64,000 bases of DNA from an uncultured candidatus Porisulfidus sp. Its GTDB lineage: Bacteria; Pseudomonadota; Gammaproteobacteria; Poriferisulfidales; Poriferisulfidaceae. The notes under the pieces were generated by a model that did no database searches, was not told the origin of the DNA, and worked only from the letters and a program-made list of their open reading frames with translations. Each line of letters opens with the position of its first letter. Positions within the stretch are counted from its first letter, which is position 1. The stretch is taken from contig OY288106.1 in NCBI GenBank assembly GCA_958431155.1, positions 1,323,888 through 1,387,887 of the forward strand, in the 5' to 3' direction. Below, piece after piece: positions 36,397 through 45,126 of this stretch. The translations under genes were made by a program, and so were the position numbers.

Positions 36397-36887
36397 TGAT
36401 CCTCTCGGCTGTCCTCGCCATCTCCCGGAACGGGGTCATCGGCCACGAGAACTCTCTCCCCTGGCACCTGCCGGATGATCTCAGGAACTTCCGGCGCATC
36501 ACGCTCGACAAGCCCGTGATCATGGGCCGCATGACTTGGAAGTCCCTGCCAAACGGCCTGCCCCGCCGCCGTTGCATCGTGATTTCAGGACGTCCCGTCG
36601 AGGGGGAATGCGAGTGGGCGGAAAGCCCGGAGGTGGCCTTGGAACTTTGCGCCAGAAGTCCCGAAGTGATGATTATCGGCGGGGTGAAGGTCTACCACCA
36701 CTTCCTGCCGCTCTGCGACCGTCTCTATTTGACCGCGGTCGATGCCGATATCGAGGGCGACGCACGGCTGCCGGAACTGGACCTGTCAGAATTCACCCTG
36801 CAGCAGGAACAGCACCATCCGGCGGATGAACGGCATGCCTATTCCTTCCGCCATCAGGAATTTTTTCGAATCAAGGCCCGCTGCTGA
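36396..36887 (+). CDS. folA: Dihydrofolate reductase
   Basis: 163 aa (E. coli 159). Reduces the dihydrofolate made by ThyA. LSAVLAISRNGVIGHENSLPWHLP, the DLRNFRRITLDKPVIMGRMTW segment and IIGGVKVYHHFLP are DHFR motifs; the catalytic acidic residue is Asp in PDDLRNF. Start overlaps the thyA stop by one base (TGATG). Its last 34 bases overlap the 3' end of the convergent apaH. Confidence 0.97.
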   Translation: MILSAVLAISRNGVIGHENSLPWHLPDDLRNFRRITLDKPVIMGRMTWKSLPNGLPRRRCIVISGRPVEGECEWAESPEVALELCARSPEVMIIGGVKVYHHFLPLCDRLYLTAVDADIEGDARLPELDLSEFTLQQEQHHPADERHAYSFRHQEFFRIKARC

Positions 36888-37690
36888 CACAGGATCTGGG
36901 TAGGCACGGGCCCGCTCGGCTCCAACCGAAGGACGGTCAGTTTTCGCCCCCAGACGCAACCGGTATCAATCCCCCAGACGTTGTTGCCGGAATAGAACCC
37001 CAGCGTCGACCAATGACCGAAGATGATGCGCGTCCTGCGCGTCCTGCGCGCCGGGACCCTGAACCAGGGCGTCACCCCCCTCGGGCACTTGACGGGTGAA
37101 AGCTTACAGTCCAGGTCGATCCGACCCTCGGCATCCAGATAACGCAGCCGGGTCAGGACATTGGTGATGACCCGCAAGCGCTTGAATCCGGTATGCGAAT
37201 CTTTCCAGCGTCGCGGCCGGGGGCCGTAGAGTTTGTGGATCTTCTTCTCCCAGCCATCGCTGCGGAGAAATGCTTCCAGTTCTCCGGCAAGACCTAAGGC
37301 CTTCTTCATAGACCACTCGGGCAGTAGTCCGGCGTGCACCATTACGTAGCCGAGTTCGGCATCATGATGCATCAGCGGGCGCGAGCGGAGCCAGTCGATC
37401 AGTTCGTCGCGGTCCGGGGCCTCCAGGACTTCGTTCAACTGGTGCTGGGAGCAAATCGGAACTCCTGCCGCCAAGGCAAGCAGGGTGATGTCATGGTTGC
37501 CGAGCACGCAGACCGCTCGGGATCCCAGGTCGCGAATGAAGCGGAGGGTCTCCAGGGATTTCGGGCCCCGGTTGACCAGGTCGCCCACGCACCAAAGCGT
37601 GTCCTTGCGGGCACGAAAACCCGCCTGTTTCAAAACGGAGCAGAGTTCGTCCAGACACCCCTGGATGTCACCGACGGCGAAGACTGCCAT
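36854..37690 (-). CDS. apaH: Bis(5'-nucleosyl)-tetraphosphatase, symmetrical
   Basis: 278 aa (E. coli 280). Calcineurin-like phosphoesterase that splits Ap4A into two ADP and can decap Np4-capped RNA. Metal-binding motifs are AVGDIQGC, GDLVNRGP, LGNHD, and HAGLLPEWS. Last gene of the lptD...apaH unit; starts 6 bases after apaG. The 3' ends of apaH and folA overlap by 34 bases in opposite directions. Confidence 0.97.
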   Translation of the reverse strand: MAVFAVGDIQGCLDELCSVLKQAGFRARKDTLWCVGDLVNRGPKSLETLRFIRDLGSRAVCVLGNHDITLLALAAGVPICSQHQLNEVLEAPDRDELIDWLRSRPLMHHDAELGYVMVHAGLLPEWSMKKALGLAGELEAFLRSDGWEKKIHKLYGPRPRRWKDSHTGFKRLRVITNVLTRLRYLDAEGRIDLDCKLSPVKCPRGVTPWFRVPARRTRRTRIIFGHWSTLGFYSGNNVWGIDTGCVWGRKLTVLRLEPSGPVPTQILCQQRALIRKNS

Positions 37691-37696
37691 CCTGAT

Positions 37697-38080
37697 TCAG
37701 TGCAGGGAATGGGGGGTGGACAGAGTAAACGCGGGGATTTCGGCGTCGAAGCAAGTGCCGTCGTCTCCCAGCATTTGGTAGGACCCGTGCATGGAACCCA
37801 CCGGGGTCTGCAAAACGGTGCCGGAGGTGTAGCGAAAGGTTTCTCCAGGGGCCAGGTACGGCTGCTGCCCGACAACGCCCTCGCCGTGCACTTCCTGGCG
37901 GTTCTCGGCACCATCGAGAATAATCCAGTGCCGGCTGACCAGACGCGCCGGCAGGCTTCCCGTGTTGGTGATGGTGATGGTGTAGGCGAAGACGAAACGG
38001 CTGTCGTCCGGCTCGGACTGTTCCGGGAGAAACTGGGTCTCTACTTGAACATCAATATTGTAGTCCTGTGCGGCAGACAT
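37697..38080 (-). CDS. apaG: ApaG (CO2+/MG2+ efflux-associated family)
   Basis: 127 aa (E. coli 125). A single ApaG beta-sandwich domain: FVFAYTITITNTGSLPARLV, HWIILDGAE, EGVVGQQPYLAPGETFRYTSG, and GSMHGSYQML. The fold resembles fibronectin III; biochemical role unsettled, with reported links to cobalt/magnesium homeostasis. Conserved between rsmA and apaH. A TATAAT at 38112-38117 may give it a separate promoter. Confidence 0.95.
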   Translation of the reverse strand: MSAAQDYNIDVQVETQFLPEQSEPDDSRFVFAYTITITNTGSLPARLVSRHWIILDGAENRQEVHGEGVVGQQPYLAPGETFRYTSGTVLQTPVGSMHGSYQMLGDDGTCFDAEIPAFTLSTPHSLH

Positions 38081-38111
38081 GCGGGTAAAAAATACTGGGA
38101 TGACGGCGCAA

Positions 38112-38117
38112 ATTATA
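38112..38117 (-). promoter_or_regulatory. Possible internal promoter for apaG-apaH
   Basis: TATAAT on the minus strand, 31 bases before the apaG start, in the 59-base gap after rsmA. A CTGACC about 20 bases upstream is a poor -35. The same gap holds the largest break in an otherwise overlapping operon. Confidence 0.35.
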
Positions 38118-38139
38118 CCGGGTCGCCGAATGGCGCAGG

Positions 38140-38919
38140 TCAGGCGGAACCGCCTTCCTCTTGGATCGCCCGGAACAGCCGCACGAATTCCTCGCCCGAA
38201 AGCGCCTCAGCCCTTCGCCGGGAATCGATCTTTGTCTCCACCCACACCGAATCCGGGGTTTCCGGCAGATTGTTGCGCAATGTCTTCCGCCGCGACGCAA
38301 ATGCCTGCCGGACCAAGCGCATGAAATCCGTCCGTTCCTCCTCCCTTATAGGGAGAGACTCCTTGGGCACAAGTCGCACCACGGTGGAGACGACCTGGGG
38401 AGGCGGCTCGAAGCATTCCGGCTCGACTTCCAGCAACTGTTCGACTTGCATCAACAACTGAACGGCCACCGACAATTGCCCACGGGACGAATCACCCGGC
38501 GGAGCAGCGAGCCGCTGTGCGACTTCGCGTTGCACCATCACGGTCAGATCCGCCAAGTGTGTTCGCAGCTCCATCCAACGCTGCAACAGTGCGGTCGCCA
38601 CGTTGTACGGCAGGTTGCCCGCAAGCCGCAAGCCCCTCGGGTATGTCGACAGGTCCTCGTGCAGCGCATCCGCGCAGCGGATCGAAACTCCAGGATTGCC
38701 AGCAAACTGGTGTTCCAGGTATTCGGCGAGAACCGGATCCTTCTCGACGGCGATGAGGTGCCGTGTCTGCCCTGCCAGCGGGAGCGTCAATGCGCCCCGG
38801 CCAGGGCCGATTTCGACCAAAGTGTCGCTCGGCCCGATCGCGGCGGTGATTTCCTCGATCTTTGCCGAATCGGAAAGGAAATGCTGCCCTAGGCGTTTTC
38901 GTGGCGGCGGCAGGGCCAT
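38140..38919 (-). CDS. rsmA: 16S rRNA (A1518/A1519) dimethyltransferase RsmA/KsgA
   Basis: 259 aa (E. coli 273). Dimethylates two adjacent adenines in the 16S 3' hairpin, a late 30S checkpoint. Start KRLGQHFLSD is the family opener; SAM motif VEIGPGRGALT, the catalytic NLPY (LAGNLPYNVAT), and RQAFASRRKTLRNNLP in the C-terminal domain are present. Lies 3 bases downstream of the small flavin-type gene. Confidence 0.97.
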   Translation of the reverse strand: MALPPPRKRLGQHFLSDSAKIEEITAAIGPSDTLVEIGPGRGALTLPLAGQTRHLIAVEKDPVLAEYLEHQFAGNPGVSIRCADALHEDLSTYPRGLRLAGNLPYNVATALLQRWMELRTHLADLTVMVQREVAQRLAAPPGDSSRGQLSVAVQLLMQVEQLLEVEPECFEPPPQVVSTVVRLVPKESLPIREEERTDFMRLVRQAFASRRKTLRNNLPETPDSVWVETKIDSRRRAEALSGEEFVRLFRAIQEEGGSA

Positions 38920-38922
38920 GAC

Positions 38923-39324
38923 TCAGGCGTCGCGCTGCCAGACCTTGTCGGCACCCGCGTAGATTTCCCTGATCTCCATCAGGACCGCGCCGCGCCCGGG
39001 ATAGGAGTCGTCCAGCCAACCATGCTTCATCGCCTCGAACACCGGTCCGTCCGCATGATAAGACAGCGGTCCTTTCAGTTGATAGGCACGCCGGGGTTGG
39101 GCCAAAAAAACCAGAGAGCCTGAACTGCCCGCCTCGATGTTGGCCCGGGTCTTGCTCATGGCGTTGTCCGCCACGACCAGTTGGGCTTCGTCGGTCAGGT
39201 GCAGACAAAGCACCCAGATTACGTTCGGCTCGCCGTCCGGAGCAGTCGTGGCCAAGGCAGCCAACGGTTCACGCTCATTCCACGCCTGGAGGAACTCCGC
39301 CGGCAACGGAAGAACAGAATTCAT
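38923..39324 (-). CDS. Small pyridoxamine 5'-phosphate oxidase-fold protein
   Basis: 133 aa from ATG 39324, which makes a 4-base overlap with pdxA. A split-barrel flavin-binding domain of the PNPOx-like type: LAALATTAPDGEPNVIWV (the strand-turn-strand opening), ADNAMSKTRANIEAGSSGSL and AYQLKGPLSYHADGP. Much shorter than PdxH (about 218 aa) and lacking its C-terminal substrate residues, so it is unlikely to be the classic PNP oxidase; FMN- or F420-type binding is possible. It is an addition to the E. coli-type order pdxA-rsmA, coupled to vitamin B6 gene pdxA. Confidence 0.8.
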   Translation of the reverse strand: MNSVLPLPAEFLQAWNEREPLAALATTAPDGEPNVIWVLCLHLTDEAQLVVADNAMSKTRANIEAGSSGSLVFLAQPRRAYQLKGPLSYHADGPVFEAMKHGWLDDSYPGRGAVLMEIREIYAGADKVWQRDA

Positions 39325-40307
39325 GCCGCTGCCGCCCAATGACGGGCGGCACGCGCCTGCTGCACTGCGGAATCAACCGCCTCGAACAGACTGCCGGGAT
39401 CGGCCCCGCCTGTCCCCGCAAGATCCAGAGCAGTGCCATGGTCGACCGAAGTGCGCACGTACGGCAGCCCCAAGGTTACGTTCACGGCACGCCCAAACCC
39501 GAGCGTCTTCAGCACCGGGAGGCCCTGGTCGTGGTACATGGCGAGAAATGCGTCGACACCTTCACGGTCGATGAAGGCCGTGTCCGCCGAAACCGGCCCT
39601 TCCACCCGGTGGTCGCGTCGGCACAACGCTTCGATAGCCGGCGCAATGACCGCCTGCTCCTCATTGCCGAAATGACCGCCTTCGCCGGCATGAGGGTTGA
39701 GCCCCAGCACCCGGATTCTCGGCTGAGCCAAACCGAACCTCGACTGCAACCCGGCGATCAGGATATCCAAGATGCCGACAAGGCGCTCCCGGGTCACGGC
39801 TTCCGGCACCTCGGCCAGCGGAAGATGCGTGGTCGCGAGCGCGACGCGAAGGGATTCCGCAGTCAGCAGCATGACCGGCTTGCTGCGTGCCTGCTCGGCC
39901 AGATATTCCGTATGGCCGCGAAACGGCAGTCCCGCGGCCAACAACGCGCTTTTCTGCACCGGCCCGGTCACCAGAACATCGAACGCCCCCTCCAAGCAGC
40001 CGCGCCCGGCCTCGGCGATGCACTTGAGGACATATGGGGCGAACTTTGCCTCGGCAACTCCGGCCCGGGCCTGGCCCGGCATGGGAATCGCATGGACTTC
40101 CAGCGCATCCGGCGGAGGGTTAGCATCCGGACGGTATTCCACGATCCGAACTGACTGTCCGAGTTCCTCGGCGCGTTGCCGGAGAAGTTGCGGGTCGGCA
40201 AACACGATGCAGCGCACGGGATTCCGTCGTCCCGCCAGTGCCAGCACCAGGTCCGGGCCGATCCCGCCAGGCTCGCCGGCGGTCACCGCCACGCGTAGGT
40301 CAGGCAC
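39321..40307 (-). CDS. pdxA: 4-hydroxythreonine-4-phosphate dehydrogenase PdxA
   Basis: 328 aa from GTG 40307, chosen because GGAG precedes it and the resulting N-terminus (MPDLRVAVTAGEPGGIGPD) matches the family; an in-frame ATG at 40334 would add 9 residues. Catalyses an NAD-dependent oxidation in pyridoxal phosphate synthesis, with divalent metal held by three His: one in FRGHTEYLAEQ, one in LGLNPHAGEGGHFG and one in AMYHDQGLPVLK. Overlaps surA by 8 bases. Confidence 0.96.
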   Translation of the reverse strand: MPDLRVAVTAGEPGGIGPDLVLALAGRRNPVRCIVFADPQLLRQRAEELGQSVRIVEYRPDANPPPDALEVHAIPMPGQARAGVAEAKFAPYVLKCIAEAGRGCLEGAFDVLVTGPVQKSALLAAGLPFRGHTEYLAEQARSKPVMLLTAESLRVALATTHLPLAEVPEAVTRERLVGILDILIAGLQSRFGLAQPRIRVLGLNPHAGEGGHFGNEEQAVIAPAIEALCRRDHRVEGPVSADTAFIDREGVDAFLAMYHDQGLPVLKTLGFGRAVNVTLGLPYVRTSVDHGTALDLAGTGGADPGSLFEAVDSAVQQARAARHWAAAA

Positions 40308-41589
40308 CCTGCTCTCCGGACATGTAACGGACAAAGGAATTGTTCAGCAACCGCCTCAGCCAGATTTCGATCTCGTCATTGACCCGGGAACGGGCAAGGT
40401 GGTTCAACGCACGCGTGCGCAAGGCCGACTCAGTCTCGTCGACCCGGCGCCGTTCCAGCACCTGGACGATATGCCAGCCGAACGAGGTCTGGAACGGCTC
40501 GCTTATTCTGTCGATTTCCAGCCGGTTCATCTGCTCCTCGAAGTAGGGATCCAGCATCCCCGGCGAAGTCCATCCCAGATTTCCCCCGTCTGCCGCCGAG
40601 GCAATATCGTCGGAGTGCGAACGGGCTAGGTCTTCGAACCGGTCACCGCCCTCGATCCGGTCCTTCAGGGTATTGAGCTGGGCGAGGGCCTCATCGCTGT
40701 CGACAATTGCGCTGGTACGGATCAGGATGTGGCGTGAGCGCGTCTGATTCACCATGATTTGCGCACCGCCTTCCTTGTCCGTCAAGTAGAACAGGTGAAA
40801 GCCGCTCGGGCTGCGAAGAGGATCGGTGACCTGGCCGGTTTCCAGCTTGGCAATGGCGTCAGCAGCAAAACCCGGCAAATCCGCCGCGGAGCGCCAGCCC
40901 AGATCACCCCCATTGAGAGCATTGCGACCGTCCGATTCGGTCAGGGCAAGGCTGGCGAAATGTTCTCCGTCGCGCACCTGTTCGGCCAGACGCCGAGCCT
41001 TGTCGCGAAGCCGCCCGATCTCCGCAGGACCTGTCTGCCCCGGCACCGTGATCAGAATATGAGCCAGCCGGTATCGGGTGTCGGTCTGGAGGCGGTCGGC
41101 ATGCAGCCGAAGGAAATTGTTGATTTCGTCTTCGGTCACCTGCACCAGGCGGCGTGATTCCAGTTGCTGCACGTGCTGGGTCAGCATCTGTTCGTGAAGG
41201 TAGTTGTAGAAACTGGAAAAACGAATACCTTCCCGTTCTATTTGGCGCCGAAATTCCTGGGGAGTCATTCTATTGCGTTGCGCAAGCGACCGGATCTCGT
41301 TCACCACTGCGTCGAGCGGCAGGGAAATTCCCCGTTTTTCTGCAAGTTGCAGCTGCAAACGGGCAATCACCATGTATTCCAGCACCTGGGCGACAAATTG
41401 ATCGCGCGGCGGCAGCGGTGTCCCGCCCTGCTGGATCTGCTTCGCAATGATCGAGACGCGCTCTTCGAGCTCCGCCTGGGTGATGATGTCGTCTTCGACC
41501 ACCGCCACCACCCGATCCAGAAGTTCAGCCGCTGCGACTCCAGCACCCAGCGCCAGGATGAAGGCCGTACAACGGATCAATGGGACCAT
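40300..41589 (-). CDS. surA: Periplasmic chaperone and peptidyl-prolyl isomerase SurA
   Basis: 429 aa (E. coli 428) from ATG 41589; upstream in-frame codons belong to lptD. Signal peptide MVPLIRCTAFILALGAGVAAA, then the N-terminal chaperone domain (LLDRVVAVVEDDIITQAEL, EYMVIARLQLQLAEKRG) and two parvulin domains (about 175-275, TRYRLAHILITVPG; and 285-385, SRHILIRTSAIVDS), then a C-terminal helix. Guides outer-membrane proteins such as LptD to the Bam complex. Overlaps lptD by 13 bases. Confidence 0.97.
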   Translation of the reverse strand: MVPLIRCTAFILALGAGVAAAELLDRVVAVVEDDIITQAELEERVSIIAKQIQQGGTPLPPRDQFVAQVLEYMVIARLQLQLAEKRGISLPLDAVVNEIRSLAQRNRMTPQEFRRQIEREGIRFSSFYNYLHEQMLTQHVQQLESRRLVQVTEDEINNFLRLHADRLQTDTRYRLAHILITVPGQTGPAEIGRLRDKARRLAEQVRDGEHFASLALTESDGRNALNGGDLGWRSAADLPGFAADAIAKLETGQVTDPLRSPSGFHLFYLTDKEGGAQIMVNQTRSRHILIRTSAIVDSDEALAQLNTLKDRIEGGDRFEDLARSHSDDIASAADGGNLGWTSPGMLDPYFEEQMNRLEIDRISEPFQTSFGWHIVQVLERRRVDETESALRTRALNHLARSRVNDEIEIWLRRLLNNSFVRYMSGEQGA

Positions 41590-43829
41590 ACCGGCTCTCC
41601 ATCCAGCTCCCGGTGCATGCGGGATACGACATCCTCGCCGAACCCGGCCAGGCCGTGGAAGCGAATCTGCAACATCACGCGGTTTTCGTACTCTTCGCCC
41701 GGCAGTCCGTCTTCGCGGCGCACTTTCCACGCGCCGATACCCACCGTCGTGCAGCATCCCTGATATTCCAGGGCGGACAGCAATTCCAAATCGCGACCCT
41801 CGCGCAAATCGTAGCGATAGCGCAAAGCCAGTTGCCAATGTGTGCCCAGCGGCAGCAATGCCTGCACGTCCGCCTGTTCCAACGCCGGCTCGCCCGGCTC
41901 CTCCACGTCTCCGGCCCGGCGCAGGTAACGGACCTGAAAGCGTTCGTTGCTTGCGCCATTCCAAGCGATCATGTGGGAAGCCCAGGTCGTGTCGTCTCCC
42001 TGATGGCCCGGGTCGAAACGCAGTGCGGACCGTATCTCAAGCTGCGGCACCGGTCGCACTTCGACCTCCGCAGCCCAAGCGGATTTCGAGTTGTCGCCCT
42101 CGCCTCCCTTGATGAAATTGCCCGGCGAGCGGAAATACCAGATTCGCCCAAGCCGTGCCCGCAATTTCAGATAGCCCGAAACCGGATCGATGATCCGCGT
42201 CGTGAGCCCCGCCGCCAAAAGGTCTGCGGCACCAACCCGATCGGGGCCCACGGCCCGGGCAATCCGGAACATGGTGTCGAAGTCGGGCTCCATCCGACGG
42301 GTGTCGAAAACTGGAATGTCCGAATGGTCGCGGCGCTGGCGATTGAAATAAAAGAGCCGCGGTTCCAGCGTCTGCAGGGCACCGTTCTCCAACTGGCGCT
42401 CGAAGCGCGCCCGGGCGTCGACGCTGAAGATCGGCAGGGTCCGGCTCGGCGAACGATCCACACTTTCGCCCAAGGCTTCTTCCGCCTGTTCCCACGCGTC
42501 CGAATAGTTCATCTCGTAATGCGTGTAGCGCCATTGCAAGCGCGGCGTCACCTGCCAGCCGGCCCCGGCAAATTTCCGCGTGGCCACCAGCGATGCATCG
42601 TAGCGGTCGCCCTGATAATGCAGCTCGTCCATATCGCCCCGGAATGCGTCCACCGCCAGCGACGGAGAGAGGACCAGCCCGAGCGACGGCACGCGGAAAG
42701 TGCCTTGAGCCCGGATTTTCGGCATCCGGTCCCATTGCTCGATCTCATCCTTGAGCGGATCGCTTCCCTGCAATTCGGCACTGAAAGTCCAATCGTCGGA
42801 GCGCCAGGCGACGCGGGCTTCTTGGCGCAGCCGGGTCGCCGACAGACCGTGAATGCCCGACTTGAAGTCTTCCAAGTACTCACGGTCGGAGACATTGGTG
42901 TAGTTCACCTGGTAGTCCCATCCGCTCGGGCGAGCGCCGCTGTGACGCCAGTGCATCAGGTAGCGTTCATTGTCGGATTCATTGTCGCTCAGGAACTCGG
43001 CACCAACGGCACCGCCGCCGTAGTGTGTTCGGTAGCGGCCGCTCGGCTTGATCTGGAAGCCACGCCTTCCCATGTAGCGGGTCGACAGCACCGCATCGTA
43101 GTGCGGGGCAAGATTCAGGTAGTACGGCAACTCCAGCGAATAGCCCAGGTCGTCGGAGGTTCCGAACTCCGGTGTCAGCCAACCGCTCTTTCGCGCGTCG
43201 CCAACCGGGAACCCGACCCAAGGCAAAGTCATCAGTGGCATTGAGCCGAGCCGGAATACGGCATTGCGTGCCTCGCCCTGCCCCTGGTTCGGATCGATCC
43301 GGACCGTCTCCGCCTGCAGGCTCCAAGCCGGGTTCTCCAATGCACAGGTAGAGTAACTTGCCTCGCTGGCTTCCAGCACGCCATCCGCCGCTCGGGTCAA
43401 TTTGTGGGCCTGGCCCGTCCCTCCGCCGCTCAAGCGGTAGCGGGCATCGGTGACTTCCACCCGGTCCTGTGCATACTCCAGTTCCGCCTGCCCGGCCTCC
43501 AGCGTCATCCCCGGCCCACTCATGCGAACCTCACCGCTCAGGGAGGCGCGTTCTTGTTTCTCATCGATCAGCACAGTGTCCGCGCTGGCACGCAAGGCGC
43601 CGCGCCGCATGCGCACGTCCGAACTCAACTCCACCCGGTCGCCCGCGCGCTTCATCTGCCCCGCCTCCAACTCGAGTTCATCGTCTCCGCCGGTCTCCGC
43701 GCCGATGTCCATCGGCCCACAGTGCGCCGGCTCGAGCGGTTTCGGAAGCGGCAGCGAATCTTGTGCCCACAGCCCCGGCCCGCAAGCCCCAAGGGTCATC
43801 AGAAGCAGGGCGCGACGTAAAATCAGCAT
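41577..43829 (-). CDS. lptD: LPS-assembly protein LptD
   Basis: 750 aa (E. coli 784). Outer-membrane barrel that, with LptE, inserts lipopolysaccharide in the outer leaflet. Signal peptide (residues 1-22), N-terminal OstA jellyroll (about 50-170) and a 26-strand-type barrel. The four disulphide-forming cysteines are kept: Cys37, one near 160 (YSTCALENPAW) and the adjacent pair at 692-693 (YQGCCTTVGIG). First gene of the lptD-surA-pdxA-PNPOx-rsmA-apaG-apaH unit, divergent from the RND adaptor. Confidence 0.96.
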   Translation of the reverse strand: MLILRRALLLMTLGACGPGLWAQDSLPLPKPLEPAHCGPMDIGAETGGDDELELEAGQMKRAGDRVELSSDVRMRRGALRASADTVLIDEKQERASLSGEVRMSGPGMTLEAGQAELEYAQDRVEVTDARYRLSGGGTGQAHKLTRAADGVLEASEASYSTCALENPAWSLQAETVRIDPNQGQGEARNAVFRLGSMPLMTLPWVGFPVGDARKSGWLTPEFGTSDDLGYSLELPYYLNLAPHYDAVLSTRYMGRRGFQIKPSGRYRTHYGGGAVGAEFLSDNESDNERYLMHWRHSGARPSGWDYQVNYTNVSDREYLEDFKSGIHGLSATRLRQEARVAWRSDDWTFSAELQGSDPLKDEIEQWDRMPKIRAQGTFRVPSLGLVLSPSLAVDAFRGDMDELHYQGDRYDASLVATRKFAGAGWQVTPRLQWRYTHYEMNYSDAWEQAEEALGESVDRSPSRTLPIFSVDARARFERQLENGALQTLEPRLFYFNRQRRDHSDIPVFDTRRMEPDFDTMFRIARAVGPDRVGAADLLAAGLTTRIIDPVSGYLKLRARLGRIWYFRSPGNFIKGGEGDNSKSAWAAEVEVRPVPQLEIRSALRFDPGHQGDDTTWASHMIAWNGASNERFQVRYLRRAGDVEEPGEPALEQADVQALLPLGTHWQLALRYRYDLREGRDLELLSALEYQGCCTTVGIGAWKVRREDGLPGEEYENRVMLQIRFHGLAGFGEDVVSRMHRELDGEPVWSH

Positions 43830-43902
43830 AAGGTGAATCCGACCGGCCCGATGCCCGCCGTTTGGTATATTCTACCGATTGCTTCTTTCAATTAGCCTTA
43901 TC

Positions 43903-45126
43903 GTGCCCCCTTCCATCCCCTCCAATGGCCCGCGCCGCGGGCTCCGCCGGCTTCTCCCGTCGAACAAGCCGGGATTGTGGTCGATTACGGTGCTCGGCCT
44001 TTTCGGCCTCGCCACCTACACCCTCGTCGCCACCGCACCGCAGCCGGAGGCAATCCTGACCGACCTGCCAAGCCTGACGGTGGAGGCGTACACAGTGGCG
44101 CGACGGGACGTCACACCCTCCACCGCCTTCACGGGCCGCCTCCAGCCGCGCCGCAGCGCGGCGTTGCGCTTCGAGGTCTCGAGCCAGCTGCTGCAGCGCG
44201 AAGTCGAGCCCGGAATGACGGTCTCTGCCGGAGATACGCTGCTGGTTCTCGACGACCGGGATTTCAAGGACCGAGAACGCACCGCCGAGGCCGAATTGCG
44301 TCTGGAGGAAAGCGGCATCGAACGGGACCGGATTCAACTGGAGCAGGCGATCCGGCACCGCGAACTGCAGCGCGAGGAGGTCGCGCGCCACATGCGATTG
44401 GGCGAGCGTTCACTACTCTCGCAATCCTCGCTCAATGCTGCCGAGCAGAAACTCACTGAGTTGGAGTCGCGGGTGGCCGAACTCACGCATTCGGTCGATA
44501 CGGGAGAGCAGCGCCTGGCATTGAAACAGGCGAAATTCGACCAGGCCCGCCGGGACCTCGCACGCACCCGGCTGACGGCACCCTTCGACGGAAAGGTCAA
44601 CACGGTGCTGGCCGAGGTCGGCGACCGCATTACCGGGGACCAGACAGTCGTCACCCTGGTCGACGTGTCGGAACTGGATTTCTACGTGGAAGTCGACGGC
44701 GCCACCGCCAATGCGCTGGAGCTCAACCAGGAGGTCACCGTGAAAACCGGGGACCGGGAATACCCTGGGATCCTGATCGCACTGCAGACCGATCCGGATC
44801 CGCGCACCTTCACGCATGCCCTACGCATCCGGATTCCCGGCAACCGCGCGGCGCCAGGGCAGTTGGCCGTCGCCCGCTTGCCTCTGCCGGTCCTCAGGAA
44901 TGCACTGGTGGTGCCTGTGGAAGCCTTGCGGGTGGATGCCGCAGGCCAAGCGATATTCCGTATCGAAGGTCAGTCGCTGCAACGCATCGGCGTCACGCTC
45001 GGCCCCCGCATGGGCGCCTGGCAGGTGGTCGAGTCGGAACTGAAGGAAGGGGACCGGATCGTCGCCCGTGATGCCGCGGCCATGGATGTACGCCGCTCCG
45101 TGCGCGTTCGCGAGCGCGCGCCATGA
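43903..45126 (+). CDS. RND efflux periplasmic adaptor (membrane-fusion protein)
   Basis: 407 aa from GTG 43903 (a TTG at 43879 is also in frame; neither has a clear Shine-Dalgarno). One membrane anchor near residues 29-46 replaces a cleavable signal. The HlyD/AcrA plan follows: lipoyl half-motif (SQLLQREVEPGMTVSAGD), a long coiled-coil hairpin (about 115-195), the second half with ARTRLTAPFDGKV, then beta-barrel and membrane-proximal domains. It links the RND pump encoded next to an outer-membrane channel, not encoded nearby. ATGA overlap with the pump gene. Confidence 0.9.
   Translation: MPPSIPSNGPRRGLRRLLPSNKPGLWSITVLGLFGLATYTLVATAPQPEAILTDLPSLTVEAYTVARRDVTPSTAFTGRLQPRRSAALRFEVSSQLLQREVEPGMTVSAGDTLLVLDDRDFKDRERTAEAELRLEESGIERDRIQLEQAIRHRELQREEVARHMRLGERSLLSQSSLNAAEQKLTELESRVAELTHSVDTGEQRLALKQAKFDQARRDLARTRLTAPFDGKVNTVLAEVGDRITGDQTVVTLVDVSELDFYVEVDGATANALELNQEVTVKTGDREYPGILIALQTDPDPRTFTHALRIRIPGNRAAPGQLAVARLPLPVLRNALVVPVEALRVDAAGQAIFRIEGQSLQRIGVTLGPRMGAWQVVESELKEGDRIVARDAAAMDVRRSVRVRERAP

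Noticed and set aside
41580-43244. Long plus-strand ORF (554 codons) opposite lptD
   Set aside because: Low-complexity Arg/Gln/His-rich translation without motifs; lptD on the other strand has clear conserved cysteines and signal peptide.
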